DNA from: an uncultured Bacillaceae bacterium
GTDB taxonomy: Bacteria; Bacillota; Bacilli; Bacillales; Caldibacillaceae
NCBI GenBank assembly: GCA_937951955.1
Contig: CALGAD010000016.1
Coordinates: 36,688-100,687, forward strand
DNA length: 64,000 bases
Direction of reading: 5' to 3'
Part shown: piece after piece, positions 1 to 9,102 of the stretch
Numbering within the stretch: the first letter of the stretch is position 1
Layout of the letters: every line of letters starts with the position of its first letter
Made by a program: the position numbers and the translations under genes
The notes under the pieces: model-generated
The model's input: only the letters and a program-made list of their open reading frames with translations
Told to the model about the DNA's origin: nothing
Databases searched by the model: none

Positions 1-825
1 ATATTAGCAGCCTGTGGTAACACAGCTGATGAACAAACAAATAACGGTGGGAAAAATGAGCAGGAAACAGCCCGGGAAGAATCCGCCTGGGATCGCATAC
101 AAGAAGAAGGAAAAATTAAAGTCGCTACCTCTGGTACGCTTTATCCTACTTCTTATCATGATTCCGAAACGGATGAATTGACAGGCTTTGAAGTGGAAGT
201 CGTGAAAGAAATGGCGAGACGGTTAGACCTGGAAGTGGAATTTGTAGAAATGGCATTCGATGGCATGTTAACGTCCATTAATAGCGGTCAGGTGGATATC
301 GCAGCGAACGATATTTCCATAACACCCGAACGGAAAGAAAAATTTTCTTTTTCCGAACCGTATAAATTTTCATTTGCCAGCATGATCGTGCGTAAAGACG
401 ATTTATCCGGAATCAAAACGATCGAAGATATAAAAGGGAAAAAAGCGGCAGGTGAAGCAACAACCGTCTATATGGATATTGCCAGAAAATACGGTGCTGA
501 AGAAGTCATCTACGACAATGCAACGAATGAAATGTATTTACGGGATGTATCCGCCGGTCGAACCGATTTAATTATTAACGATTACTATCTACAAAAACTA
601 GCTCTCGAGTTTTTCCCCGAATTAAATATTACGATACATCCCGACTTGAAGTTCGGAACGCCTGATGAAGGTGTCGGCATCATTATGAAAAAAGATGAGA
701 CCGAACTGCAGGAAAACATTAATAAAGTGATTGGCGAAATGCTGGAGGACGGAACGATTCGTGAACTCTCCAAGAAATTCTTCGGTGGCGATGATGTAAC
801 GGTGAAACCGGAACTCGAATATTGA
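1..825 (+). CDS. Amino-acid ABC transporter substrate-binding lipoprotein (5' partial)
   Basis: The reading frame is open from base 1, so the start codon lies upstream of the window; 274 codons remain. The visible part begins with a lipobox, LAAC, whose Cys (codon 5) would be lipidated, so only the front of the signal peptide is missing. A polar Asn/Glu-rich linker follows, then a bacterial SBP family 3 domain (about residue 35 to the end) with the usual IAANDISITPERK stretch. The mature protein would sit outside the membrane and deliver a polar amino acid to the permease encoded downstream. Substrate cannot be read from the sequence. Confidence 0.9.
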   Translation: MLAACGNTADEQTNNGGKNEQETAREESAWDRIQEEGKIKVATSGTLYPTSYHDSETDELTGFEVEVVKEMARRLDLEVEFVEMAFDGMLTSINSGQVDIAANDISITPERKEKFSFSEPYKFSFASMIVRKDDLSGIKTIEDIKGKKAAGEATTVYMDIARKYGAEEVIYDNATNEMYLRDVSAGRTDLIINDYYLQKLALEFFPELNITIHPDLKFGTPDEGVGIIMKKDETELQENINKVIGEMLEDGTIRELSKKFFGGDDVTVKPELEY

Positions 826-871
826 TCATCCATTTTGATTATCCGGGTAAATAATCGATATTCATTCTAAG

Positions 872-905
872 GAAAACTGCTCATGAAATGGGCAGTTTTC
901 TTCTT
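872..905 (+). terminator. Hairpin between binding protein and permease genes
   Basis: GAAAACTGC (872-880) and GCAGTTTTC (892-900) form a stem with a mostly paired loop, followed by TTCTT. It lies in the gap between the lipoprotein and permease genes. A leaky terminator here would give more binding protein than permease, a common arrangement; the T-tract is weak, so termination is probably partial. Confidence 0.6.
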
Positions 906-983
906 ATCGCTCCAGGAAAAATTTAGTTTGTGAGATTCTCCGGGTCCTGAAGCGAGAGGACCAGAAAGGAAAGGGGAAAGAAG

Positions 984-1652
984 ATGAGTCAAATTCAATG
1001 GGAATACATTTTTAATCCGCAGCTCGCGCTGGAATCGTTCCCTTATATTATCCAGGGGATTGGTCATACCCTGTTTATTGCCCTATCCAGCATGGCTATC
1101 GGCCTTTTTATCAGCGTTTTTCTGGCGTTAGGAAAAATGTCCAGGCTGCTGATTTTCCAGCTTCCAGCAAGGGCTTATATCTCTTTTATGCGCGGGGTTC
1201 CGGTATTAGTTTTGCTCTTTCTTTTATATTTCGGCTTTCCCCTCATCGGGATTGAATTTACAGCCGTCACGGCGGCGATTATCGGTTTCAGTCTGAATAG
1301 TGCGGCCTATATGGCGGAGGTCAATCGCTCGGCAATAGCAGCAATCGACCGGGGACAGTGGGAAGCATCGTATTCCCTCGGCATGACCTACTGGCAAACG
1401 TTCCGCCTCATTATTTTGCCGCAAGCGGTAAAAATTGCCCTTCCCCCGTTAGTGAATGTGCTACTCGATTTAATCAAAAGTTCTTCCCTGGCGGCGATGA
1501 TCACGGTTCCTGAACTATTTCAAAGGGCAAAAATTGTCGGAGGCCGGGAACTCGACTACATGACCATGTACATATTGGTTGCCTTTATTTACTGGGGGAT
1601 TTGTTCGGTTGTCGAATTTTTCCAGAACCAGCTGGAGAAAAAACTTGGGTAA
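984..1652 (+). CDS. Amino-acid ABC transporter permease (HisM/GlnP type)
   Basis: This 222-residue integral membrane protein has several hydrophobic segments (about residues 25-50, 72-103 and near residues 150-215) and the cytoplasmic EAA loop, EASYSLG at about 127-133 followed by a conserved LPQA, which docks the ATPase. It would form the channel for the binding protein encoded just upstream. ATG 984 follows a purine-rich site (AAAGGGGAAAG). The 158-base gap holds an attenuator-like hairpin. No ATP-binding subunit gene follows: the next 640 bases are noncoding and lead to hisS. The ATPase must be encoded before the window or elsewhere. Confidence 0.92.
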   Translation: MSQIQWEYIFNPQLALESFPYIIQGIGHTLFIALSSMAIGLFISVFLALGKMSRLLIFQLPARAYISFMRGVPVLVLLFLLYFGFPLIGIEFTAVTAAIIGFSLNSAAYMAEVNRSAIAAIDRGQWEASYSLGMTYWQTFRLIILPQAVKIALPPLVNVLLDLIKSSSLAAMITVPELFQRAKIVGGRELDYMTMYILVAFIYWGICSVVEFFQNQLEKKLG

Positions 1653-1884
1653 CGTTAAGAACGGTGAAATTTTTTCATCAAATTCGATTCGAAAACCCTT
1701 TTAACCGGAAACTTGACAATTTTCCTCTAGGAAAGGGAACGATCGTTCATGATAAAAATTTTCTTAATCCTGGTAATGGTCAGCGAGTATTCCTGGATAA
1801 ATGAGCGATTCGTATGAATAAATGGGCGGGTAATGAAGCAAATTCAAGATTTGCAGAAAATTTTTCGACACGTATGGATAGGAC

Positions 1885-1913
1885 TTGACAATTGAAATTA
1901 GTTTCCGTAAGAT
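1885..1913 (+). promoter_or_regulatory. Promoter for hisS-aspS T-box transcript
   Basis: TTGACA at 1885-1890, a 17-base spacer, then TAAGAT at 1908-1913; start near 1920. It directly precedes the T-box leader. The stretch 1653-1884 upstream shows no supported gene, terminator or repeat. Confidence 0.65.
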
Positions 1914-1919
1914 AAAATA

Positions 1920-2212
1920 ACTAGATTAAGGTCATATCGAAAAATCCGAAGACGGAGAAAAGTAGTTTCGCCCCACATGGAAAGAGAGGGAATGCCCTGG
2001 CTGAAAGCATTCCTCCATGATGACGAAATGAAAGACACTCCCGAGGATTATCTCCGAACGTTTCATCTTTCAGGATGAACCAGTAGGGGATGAACGTACA
2101 CTGGCGTTAACAGTTCGAGTGGAAAAACGATTGATTCGTTTTTCAACTAGGGTGGCACCGCGAGCAAAGCTCTCGTCCCTTGTTTATGTGACAGGGACGG
2201 GAGCTTTTTTAT
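1920..2212 (+). promoter_or_regulatory. T-box leader controlling hisS-aspS
   Basis: The leader has the standard order: AGTA-like box near 1960, AG-rich bulge and distal loop near 1981-2012, specifier region at 2030-2038, T-box core TGGCACCGCG at 2153-2162, and an intrinsic terminator at about 2166-2211 (stem joining GCTCTCGTCCCT to AGGGACGGGAGC, then TTTTTT). Uncharged tRNA would stabilise the antiterminator. Aligned with the alaS leader in this window, the specifier is GAC (Asp, 2034-2036), overlapping a CAC (His, 2036-2038). The base after TGG is C, which would pair with G73, the tRNA-Asp discriminator. Confidence 0.93.
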
Positions 2213-2293
2213 ACATAAAATTATATTCCGGAATGACCGAAATAGCGGCAATCAATATCGTAATTGGATAACGATTTAAAGGAGGAATAGTTT

Positions 2294-3565
2294 ATGAAAT
2301 ATCAAATCCCACGTGGAACTCAAGATATACTCCCCGATACAGTGAAAATCTGGCAATGGATTGAAGAAACGTTTAAAGAAATTGCGGAACGGTATCATTA
2401 TCAGGAAATCCGTACACCGATTTTTGAGCAGACGGAAGTATTTGCTCGCGGTGTTGGTGATACCACGGATATTGTGCAAAAGGAAATGTATACATTTCTC
2501 GATCGTGGTGGGAGAAGCCTAACTTTGCGCCCGGAAGGTACGGCACCGGTCGTTCGTTCCTTTGTTGAAAAGAAAATGTACGGGAACCCGAATCAACCGA
2601 TAAAGCTCTACTATTTAGGACCGATGTTTCGCTATGAACGACCCCAGCAAGGTCGGTTCCGGCAATTCGTGCAGTTCGGGGTGGAAGTGTTAGGAAGCAA
2701 TGATCCGGCCATCGATGCCGAGGTCATTCAGCTAGCCCTTGATTTATATCGTGCTTGTGGTTTAACGAATTTGAAATTGGTTATCAATAGTCTCGGCGAC
2801 AAAGAGAGCCGTCTGCGTCACCGGGAAGCTTTAATCGAGCACTTTAAACCGCGAATTCATGAATTTTGCGAGGACTGTCAAAATCGTCTCGAGAAAAACC
2901 CGCTGCGCATTCTAGACTGTAAAGTGGATCGTGATCATGAATTAATGGCAAGTGCACCTTCCATTCTCGACTATTTAAATGACGAGTCGAAAGCGTATTT
3001 TGAAAAGGTCCGTCAATATCTGGATGCGCTCGGAATTAGTTATGACATTGATCCGACACTTGTGCGCGGACTTGATTACTACAATCACACGACTTTTGAA
3101 ATTATGAGCACGAAGGAAGGTTTCGGTGCGATAACGACCTTGTGTGGTGGAGGACGATATAACGGTTTGGTTGAAGAATTCGGCGGGCCGGATACTTCCG
3201 GAATCGGCTTTGCCCTCAGTATTGAACGTTTAATCGCCGCTTTAGAAGCGGAAAATATCCAAGTGGAAACTGATGAAGCATTGGATGTTTACGTCGTATC
3301 GATTGGGGATGACGCTAAATTCCGGGCGATTCAATTGCTGCACCAATTACGTCAGCAAGGTTTAAGTGCCGATATGGATTATACAGGTAGAAAAATAAAA
3401 GCCCAATTTAAAGCTGCAGCCCGCTACAATGCCAAATTTGTCATCACAATCGGTGAGGATGAATTGGCGAAAAACATCGGGCAAGTGAAAAATATGGATA
3501 CCGGAGATCAAAAAGAAGTATCTTTAGATGATATTCACGTGTATTTACAAAGAGAAATGGAATAA
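2294..3565 (+). CDS. hisS: Histidine--tRNA ligase
   Basis: Class II synthetase that charges tRNA-His; cytoplasmic, homodimeric. 423 residues, normal for the family. Visible signatures: motif 2 (RYERPQQGRFRQF, about residues 113-125), the histidine-specific LVRGLDYYNHTTFE and GGGRYNGL blocks (about 255-300), motif 3 (GIGFALSIERL), and a C-terminal anticodon-binding domain. ATG 2294 follows AAAGGAGG. It is the first gene of a two-gene operon with aspS 13 bases downstream, under the T-box leader. Confidence 0.98.
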   Translation: MKYQIPRGTQDILPDTVKIWQWIEETFKEIAERYHYQEIRTPIFEQTEVFARGVGDTTDIVQKEMYTFLDRGGRSLTLRPEGTAPVVRSFVEKKMYGNPNQPIKLYYLGPMFRYERPQQGRFRQFVQFGVEVLGSNDPAIDAEVIQLALDLYRACGLTNLKLVINSLGDKESRLRHREALIEHFKPRIHEFCEDCQNRLEKNPLRILDCKVDRDHELMASAPSILDYLNDESKAYFEKVRQYLDALGISYDIDPTLVRGLDYYNHTTFEIMSTKEGFGAITTLCGGGRYNGLVEEFGGPDTSGIGFALSIERLIAALEAENIQVETDEALDVYVVSIGDDAKFRAIQLLHQLRQQGLSADMDYTGRKIKAQFKAAARYNAKFVITIGEDELAKNIGQVKNMDTGDQKEVSLDDIHVYLQREME

Positions 3566-3578
3566 GGAGGAATAAACG

Positions 3579-5363
3579 ATGACGATCTACGGTCGTTCTC
3601 ATTATTGTGGAGAGATCACCGAAGACCATATCGGTGAAATCGTTACATTAAAAGGCTGGGTCCAGAAGCGTCGTGACCTCGGGGGACTCATCTTCATTGA
3701 CTTAAGGGATCGGAAAGGAATTGTACAAGTCGTTGTTAACCCCGAAACGTCTCGGGATGTCTTCCAAATTGCGGAATCTGTAAGAAGTGAATATGTATTG
3801 CATGTCAAGGGGAAAGTCGTTCCCCGCTCCGAGGGTGCCATTAATGAAAAATTGAAAACCGGGAAGGTAGAGGTGCAATGTTTGGACCTTGCCATCATTA
3901 ATAAAGCTAAAACACCTCCCTTCACGATTGAAAATGAGACCGATGTATCTGAAGAGGTACGCTTGAAATATCGTTATTTAGATCTACGCCGTCCCGTCAT
4001 GTTAGAAACTTTAAAACTGCGTCATAAATTAGTGAAAGCCGTTCATCAATTTTTAGACGGAGAAGGATTTTTAGAAGTAGAAACACCGTATTTAACGAAA
4101 AGTACACCAGAAGGGGCCCGCGACTATCTCGTACCGAGTCGTGTTCACCCGGGGTCATTTTATGCGCTGCCGCAAAGTCCGCAAATCTTTAAGCAGCTCT
4201 TAATGATTGGCGGCCTGGAGCGTTATTATCAAATCGCTCGCTGTTTCCGGGACGAAGATCTCCGGGCCGATCGTCAGCCGGAATTTACTCAAATCGATAT
4301 TGAAATGAGCTTTATGAATCAGGAAGAAATCATGGATTTATCTGAACGCCTGATCAAATACGTCGTAAAACAAGTAAAAGGAATCGAGCTGACGGAACCA
4401 TTCCCGCGTATAACATACGATGAAGCGATGGAACGGTTCGGTTCCGATAAACCGGATACCCGCTTCGGTCTCGAATTACGCGATGTGTCCGATATCGTCA
4501 TTGATTCTTCTTTTAAAGTATTCGCCAATACCGTTCAGGGCGGTGGCGTTGTCAAGGGCATCAATGTAAAAGGTGAGGCAGACAATTTCTCCCGGAAAAA
4601 AATCGATGAATTAACAGATTATGTGAAAATCTACGACGCCAAGGGACTTGCCTGGTTGAAAGTCACTGAAGAAGGCTTCACCGGTCCGATTGCCAAGTTC
4701 TTCTCGGAGGAAGAAAAAGCAAGCTTGATCGAGCGTCTGGAAGCTGAAACAGGTGATTTGTTGTTGTTTGTTGCCGATAAAAAATCGATCGTCCATGATG
4801 CCCTCGGTGCCCTTCGTCTCCATTTAGGTAAAGAATTGCAATTAATCGATGAGGATCGCTTAAATTTCCTCTGGGTGATCAACTGGCCATTACTGGAATA
4901 CGATGAAGAAGACGGTCGTTTCTATGCTGCCCACCATCCGTTCACGATGCCCCGGGAAGAAGATATCGAGTTATTAGAGAAGAATCCGGAAAAGGTACGC
5001 GCCCAGGCGTACGACATTGTCTTGAATGGATATGAACTTGGCGGCGGTTCATTGCGTATTTTCAATCGGGAAATCCAGGAAAAAATGTTTAAAGCCCTTG
5101 ATTTTTCGATGGAAGAAGCATATGAGCAATTTGGTTTCCTTCTTGAAGCATTCGACTACGGTGCACCGCCCCATGGCGGTATTGCCATCGGTTTAGATCG
5201 CTTTGTCATGCTCCTTGCAGGACGTTCCAACTTAAGGGATACAATTGCGTTCCCGAAAACAGCCAGCGCCTCGGATCCATTAACGAATGCACCTGGTGAA
5301 GTGAGTGAAGCCCAATTAGCCGAGTTGAAACTATCGACGGTTCAACCGGAAAATAGGGAATAA
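3579..5363 (+). CDS. aspS: Aspartate--tRNA ligase
   Basis: Class IIb synthetase that charges tRNA-Asp. 594 residues, the long bacterial form: N-terminal OB-fold anticodon-binding domain (about 1-110), catalytic core interrupted by a GAD insertion (about 300-420), then the core end. Motif 2 is FRDEDLRADRQPEFTQID (about 217-234) and motif 3 is GIAIGLDRFVMLL (about 532-544). ATG 3579 has an AAGGAGG site. Cotranscribed with hisS. Confidence 0.98.
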   Translation: MTIYGRSHYCGEITEDHIGEIVTLKGWVQKRRDLGGLIFIDLRDRKGIVQVVVNPETSRDVFQIAESVRSEYVLHVKGKVVPRSEGAINEKLKTGKVEVQCLDLAIINKAKTPPFTIENETDVSEEVRLKYRYLDLRRPVMLETLKLRHKLVKAVHQFLDGEGFLEVETPYLTKSTPEGARDYLVPSRVHPGSFYALPQSPQIFKQLLMIGGLERYYQIARCFRDEDLRADRQPEFTQIDIEMSFMNQEEIMDLSERLIKYVVKQVKGIELTEPFPRITYDEAMERFGSDKPDTRFGLELRDVSDIVIDSSFKVFANTVQGGGVVKGINVKGEADNFSRKKIDELTDYVKIYDAKGLAWLKVTEEGFTGPIAKFFSEEEKASLIERLEAETGDLLLFVADKKSIVHDALGALRLHLGKELQLIDEDRLNFLWVINWPLLEYDEEDGRFYAAHHPFTMPREEDIELLEKNPEKVRAQAYDIVLNGYELGGGSLRIFNREIQEKMFKALDFSMEEAYEQFGFLLEAFDYGAPPHGGIAIGLDRFVMLLAGRSNLRDTIAFPKTASASDPLTNAPGEVSEAQLAELKLSTVQPENRE

Positions 5364-5380
5364 TTTCCATTTTCATCTTC

Positions 5381-5409
5381 TTGCTGCATTAACAGTGCCG
5401 TGCTATAAT
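5381..5409 (+). promoter_or_regulatory. 6S RNA promoter
   Basis: TTGCTG at 5381-5386, 17-base spacer and TATAAT at 5404-5409 with an extended TGC element just upstream. The predicted start, about 5416, matches the 5' end of the folded 6S RNA. Confidence 0.75.
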
Positions 5410-5415
5410 ACAGGT

Positions 5416-5613
5416 AGAAAAGAGATTCCTGATGTGACCGTTTGTTTGCACTGAGTTTTGACCGAACACCAATAAAAAAGGGAGTCCGGATGTTTTCAAG
5501 TGGCGTAAATGCCCACCAAAAGGGACTTACAAAGCTTGAAACAGGACACCCACCTGCCGAGAGCGGGTTCAAAACGAAGTCAAAAAACGACGGCACAATT
5601 GGGATCTCTTTTT
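5416..5613 (+). ncRNA. 6S RNA (SsrS/BsrB type)
   Basis: About 198 nt, downstream of aspS, the position I recall for a 6S RNA gene in Bacillus. The ends pair (AGAGATTCC at 5421-5429 with GGGATCTCT at 5601-5609), followed by a T-run. Near the 5' side lies the conserved block CTGATGTG and TTTTGACCGAACACC (5456-5470), typical of Firmicute 6S RNAs. 6S RNA binds the housekeeping RNA polymerase by mimicking an open promoter and tunes transcription in stationary phase. An open frame overlaps this region (5442-5741) but shows no protein-like sequence or ribosome binding site, so I treat it as noncoding. Confidence 0.9.
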
Positions 5614-5728
5614 TATCATCATCTCATCAAAAGAAAATGAGTCATATTTCAGCAATCCTTCTTAAACATATAAATCCGATTGGCCTCCTTGTCATTCGGA
5701 ACTACAAACGATATATGCACATTTTCGC

Positions 5729-5758
5729 GATGACCAATTAAGTTGGTCATCTTTTTTT
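5729..5758 (+). terminator. Intrinsic terminator before rarA
   Basis: GATGACCAA (5729-5737), loop TTAAG, TTGGTCATC (5743-5751), then seven T. It closes the segment 5614-5728 downstream of the 6S RNA, which has no supported gene. The rest of the gap to rarA holds a TACAAT box at 5832-5837 as possible rarA -10. Confidence 0.85.
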
Positions 5759-5901
5759 ATATAATTTTATTTCATTACTATACGATTGACCTATGTTTGC
5801 ACCTGCAAAAGGCAAATAACTTAAAACATGGTACAATATGGTATATCGCAAATTGATGGAATACGATACAGCAGTTTCTTTGTAAAATTGGAGGGTGTAA
5901 A

Positions 5902-7194
5902 TTGGATTACGAACCACTTGCTTATCGCATGCGGCCGACGCATTTAGATGAAATTGTTGGCCAGGATGAAGTGATCGGGAAAAATACGAGTTTATATAAA
6001 ATGATTATGAAAGGTCATGTACCATCGATGATCCTTTATGGAGAACCGGGTACAGGAAAAACGTCCATTGCCAACGCTATTGCCGGGACGACGAAATTAC
6101 CGTTTATTGCGTTAAATGCGACAACATCCGGAAAAAAAGATATTGAAATGGTCGTCGAAGAGACAAGAATTCAAGGGAAGGTCATCTTGTTTTTGGATGA
6201 GATCCACCGTTTTAATAAAGCCCAGCAAGACTATCTGCTTCCTCATGTGGAACGGGGAGATATCGTATTAATAGGAGCGACGACAGAAAATCCTTTTCAC
6301 GATGTAAACCCCGCGATTCGCAGTCGTTGTGGCCAAATTAAACAGCTAAAACGATTGCAGGTAGGCGATCTTGTCAAGTTGTTGAGGCGGGCCATCCACG
6401 ATGAGAAGAAAGGACTGGGGAAATATTCGCTTAAAATTAGCGAGGAACAGATTGAAAAAATCGCCATCGGGGCGAATGGGGATGCACGCCGGGCGTTAAC
6501 TTTACTCGAATTAATCGTACAAGCCTCCTCGAAAAACGAAGACGATGAAATTGAAATTCTCGATGAAACGATTGCCGATTTTGTACATGATGTGGGTGTT
6601 TATGGAGATAAGAAGGGTTCCACTTTTTATAATCTCCTTTCCGCGTTACAAAAAAGTATCCGTGGCAGTGATGTGAATGCCGCATTATATTACCTGGCCC
6701 ATCTACTAGAAACGGGAGATCTCGTCGCCGTAAATCGAAGACTCCTAGTTATCGCCTATGAAGATATCGGTCTAGCCGACCCTTCCGTTGGTACTAATGT
6801 CCTTGCCGCAGTCATGGCCAGTGAACGTCTGGGCCTTCCTGAAGCAAGAATTCCTCTGGCGGTTGCAGTTGTTCAAATGTGTTTATCCACAAAATCCAAT
6901 TCAGCGTACAAGGCACTGGATCGAGCGATCGATGATATCAAAAAAGGAAGAGTCGGGGAAATTCCTAAATATTTGCGGGATGCCCACTATCAAGGGGCGA
7001 AAATATTGGGCCATGTCGGTTATAAATACCCGCACGATTACCCTCTCGGTACTTTTGGCGGCTGGGTGAACCAGGAATATTTACCGGAAAACCTGGTCGG
7101 AACCGAATACTATAAGCCGGTAAATGCCGGTAAAGAAAAACAGCTCGGTGCTATTTATCGGAAGCTAAGAGAATTCAAACAAAAAAGAAAATAA
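5902..7194 (+). CDS. rarA: Replication-associated recombination protein A, AAA+ ATPase
   Basis: RarA/MgsA acts at stalled replication forks; it is related to clamp loader subunits. 430 residues. Walker A is GEPGTGKTS (47-55), Walker B is LFLDEIHRF (about 96-104), and GATTENP (125-131) is the sensor 1 region. The C-terminal tetramerisation domain follows, with the conserved QEYLP near 385. The start is TTG 5902 after TTGGAGGG; no better start exists. Confidence 0.96.
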   Translation: MDYEPLAYRMRPTHLDEIVGQDEVIGKNTSLYKMIMKGHVPSMILYGEPGTGKTSIANAIAGTTKLPFIALNATTSGKKDIEMVVEETRIQGKVILFLDEIHRFNKAQQDYLLPHVERGDIVLIGATTENPFHDVNPAIRSRCGQIKQLKRLQVGDLVKLLRRAIHDEKKGLGKYSLKISEEQIEKIAIGANGDARRALTLLELIVQASSKNEDDEIEILDETIADFVHDVGVYGDKKGSTFYNLLSALQKSIRGSDVNAALYYLAHLLETGDLVAVNRRLLVIAYEDIGLADPSVGTNVLAAVMASERLGLPEARIPLAVAVVQMCLSTKSNSAYKALDRAIDDIKKGRVGEIPKYLRDAHYQGAKILGHVGYKYPHDYPLGTFGGWVNQEYLPENLVGTEYYKPVNAGKEKQLGAIYRKLREFKQKRK

Positions 7195-7235
7195 ATGGCC
7201 TTGATTTGCAGTCTAAAAACGAGTATGTGCATCCA

Positions 7236-7264
7236 TCGTCAAGAAAACAAAAATGTGCTATAAT
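7236..7264 (+). promoter_or_regulatory. Promoter upstream of cymR
   Basis: TCGTCA at 7236-7241, 17-base spacer, TATAAT at 7259-7264. It gives a leader of roughly 110 bases before cymR. Confidence 0.55.
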
Positions 7265-7382
7265 TCATAAAGTTATATGGCCGAAATGGCAACGTAAGGA
7301 AAATTTGCCCGTACATAAGATAATCACTTTTACCTATATCGGCGAGTATGTCCAAAGGGTTGTTGAGAAAAGAGGTGACACA

Positions 7383-7805
7383 ATGCGCGTTTCAACAAAA
7401 GGGCGATACGGATTAACGATCATGATCGAACTGGCAAAAAGTTACGGCGAAGGTCCGGTATCGTTAAAATCCATTGCCCAGAAAAATAATTTATCCGAAC
7501 ATTACCTGGAACAAATTGTTTCCCCTCTTCGCAATGCGGGCCTGGTGAAAAGTGTACGGGGGGCTTATGGTGGTTATATGCTCGTACGGGAACCCGCACA
7601 AATCACTGCAGGAGATATTATCCGCGTACTGGAAGGGCCGATTCAATTGGTGGAAGGAATTGAAGATGAGGAGCCGGCCCAAAGAGAGTTGTGGATTCGA
7701 ATTTCCGAGGCAATAAGAAAAGTACTCGATGAAACAAATTTAGAAGATTTAGCGAACCATGAAAAAGATCGGGATCCCACTGAAGGCTACATGTTTTATA
7801 TTTAA
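7383..7805 (+). CDS. cymR: Rrf2 family cysteine metabolism repressor CymR
   Basis: 140 residues. The N-terminus MRVSTKGRYGL and winged helix (about 1-80, with LSEHYLEQI recognition helix region) are typical of Rrf2 proteins; this family member lacks the Cys cluster that holds an Fe-S centre in IscR. CymR represses cysteine and methionine uptake and synthesis genes, together with CysK in B. subtilis. ATG 7383 follows AAAGAGGTG; an in-frame upstream extension to 7206 overlaps the promoter and is rejected. It sits directly upstream of a cysteine desulfurase gene, as in B. subtilis. Confidence 0.93.
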   Translation: MRVSTKGRYGLTIMIELAKSYGEGPVSLKSIAQKNNLSEHYLEQIVSPLRNAGLVKSVRGAYGGYMLVREPAQITAGDIIRVLEGPIQLVEGIEDEEPAQRELWIRISEAIRKVLDETNLEDLANHEKDRDPTEGYMFYI

Positions 7806-7943
7806 GGGATGGTGCCCTATTTCTTTACATGACCACTTACTCATTCGAATGTTTTGACGCAACATAAAAAGCACATGATAATAAAGAGTGGAGCAAAAAT
7901 TGTTGAGCGCTTCGTTTTTGGAAAAAGAAAAGCAGGTGAAAAC

Positions 7944-9086
7944 ATGTCCAGGATTTATCTAGATCATGCAGCAACAACACCGATGCACCCTGAGGTCATT
8001 CAGGTGATGGCTGATTTTATGCAACAATATTTCGGCAATCCATCGAGCATCCACGCTTTTGGCCGGGAATCGCGCCGGATCGTCGATGAGGCCCGGACGA
8101 CAGCGGCTCGAGCGATCAATGCCGAATTCAATGAAATTGTGTTTACAAGTGGTGGTACCGAGGCGGATAATTTAGCCCTGATCGGCACCGCTTTAGCCAA
8201 TCAGGATCGAGGTAAGCATATTATCACGACACAAATTGAACATCATGCTGTTTTAAAAACGTGTGAGTTTCTGGAAAAGGAAGGCTTTGAAGTGACGTAT
8301 TTGCCCGTAGATAAAAACGGAATTGTATCCCTACAGTCACTTCGAGATTCCCTCCGGGACGATACGATTTTAGTGTCCATCATGTATGCGAATAATGAAA
8401 TCGGTACGATTCAGCCAATTGCCGAAATTGGCAAAATCTTAAAAGATTACCCGGCTTATTTCCACACCGATGCCGTTCAGGCGTTCGGGGTATTACCGAT
8501 TGATGTGAGAAAACTCGGTGTCGATCTACTATCCGTATCCGCCCATAAATTTAATGGACCGAAGGGTATCGGTTTTTTATATATTAAAGACGGCGTTCGC
8601 ATTTTACCGACCCTTTATGGAGGGGAACAGGAGAGAAAACGCCGCGCGGGAACGGAAAATGTGGCGGCCATTGTCGGTATGCAACGGGCGATTGAACTGA
8701 GTTTGGAAAACCAGGAGGAAAAATATCAGTTTTACACCCGGCTACGGGAGCAATTTATCGCCGCCCTTAAACAAGAAAATATTCCGTTTAAAATAAATGG
8801 TGCTGGCACCGGGCAACTGCCCCATATTTTAAATATCCACTTCCCTGGTGTTGAAGTGGAAGCGATGCTCGTCAATCTCGATCTGGCGGGGATTGCTGCA
8901 TCCAGCGGGTCCGCCTGCACGGCTGGTTCATTAGAACCGAGTCACGTTCTGAATGCAGTCTGTGGCGAAAATGCACCGGAAATCTACGAATCGATTCGCT
9001 TTAGTTTCGGTTATGGAAATACACCAGATGAGATTCAGGAAGCAGCAAAGAAAACAGCGGATATCGTCCGCAGGTTAGCACGTTAA
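7944..9086 (+). CDS. Cysteine desulfurase (YrvO/IscS type)
   Basis: PLP enzyme that removes sulfur from cysteine and carries it as a persulfide. 380 residues. The PLP lysine is K202 in SVSAHKFNG and the catalytic cysteine is C325 in SSGSACTAGS; the N-terminus YLDHAATTPM is characteristic. ATG 7944 follows AGGTG; an upstream extension to 7854 lacks a binding site. mnmA begins 16 bases downstream, which strongly suggests the sulfur goes to tRNA 2-thiouridine, as shown for the B. subtilis YrvO-MnmA pair. Confidence 0.95.
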   Translation: MSRIYLDHAATTPMHPEVIQVMADFMQQYFGNPSSIHAFGRESRRIVDEARTTAARAINAEFNEIVFTSGGTEADNLALIGTALANQDRGKHIITTQIEHHAVLKTCEFLEKEGFEVTYLPVDKNGIVSLQSLRDSLRDDTILVSIMYANNEIGTIQPIAEIGKILKDYPAYFHTDAVQAFGVLPIDVRKLGVDLLSVSAHKFNGPKGIGFLYIKDGVRILPTLYGGEQERKRRAGTENVAAIVGMQRAIELSLENQEEKYQFYTRLREQFIAALKQENIPFKINGAGTGQLPHILNIHFPGVEVEAMLVNLDLAGIAASSGSACTAGSLEPSHVLNAVCGENAPEIYESIRFSFGYGNTPDEIQEAAKKTADIVRRLAR

Positions 9087-9102
9087 ACAGGGAGGTGATT
9101 CG

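Noticed and set aside
5442..5741. 99-codon open frame across the 6S RNA
   Set aside because: It coincides with the conserved 6S RNA sequence, lacks a ribosome binding site and has no recognisable protein pattern.
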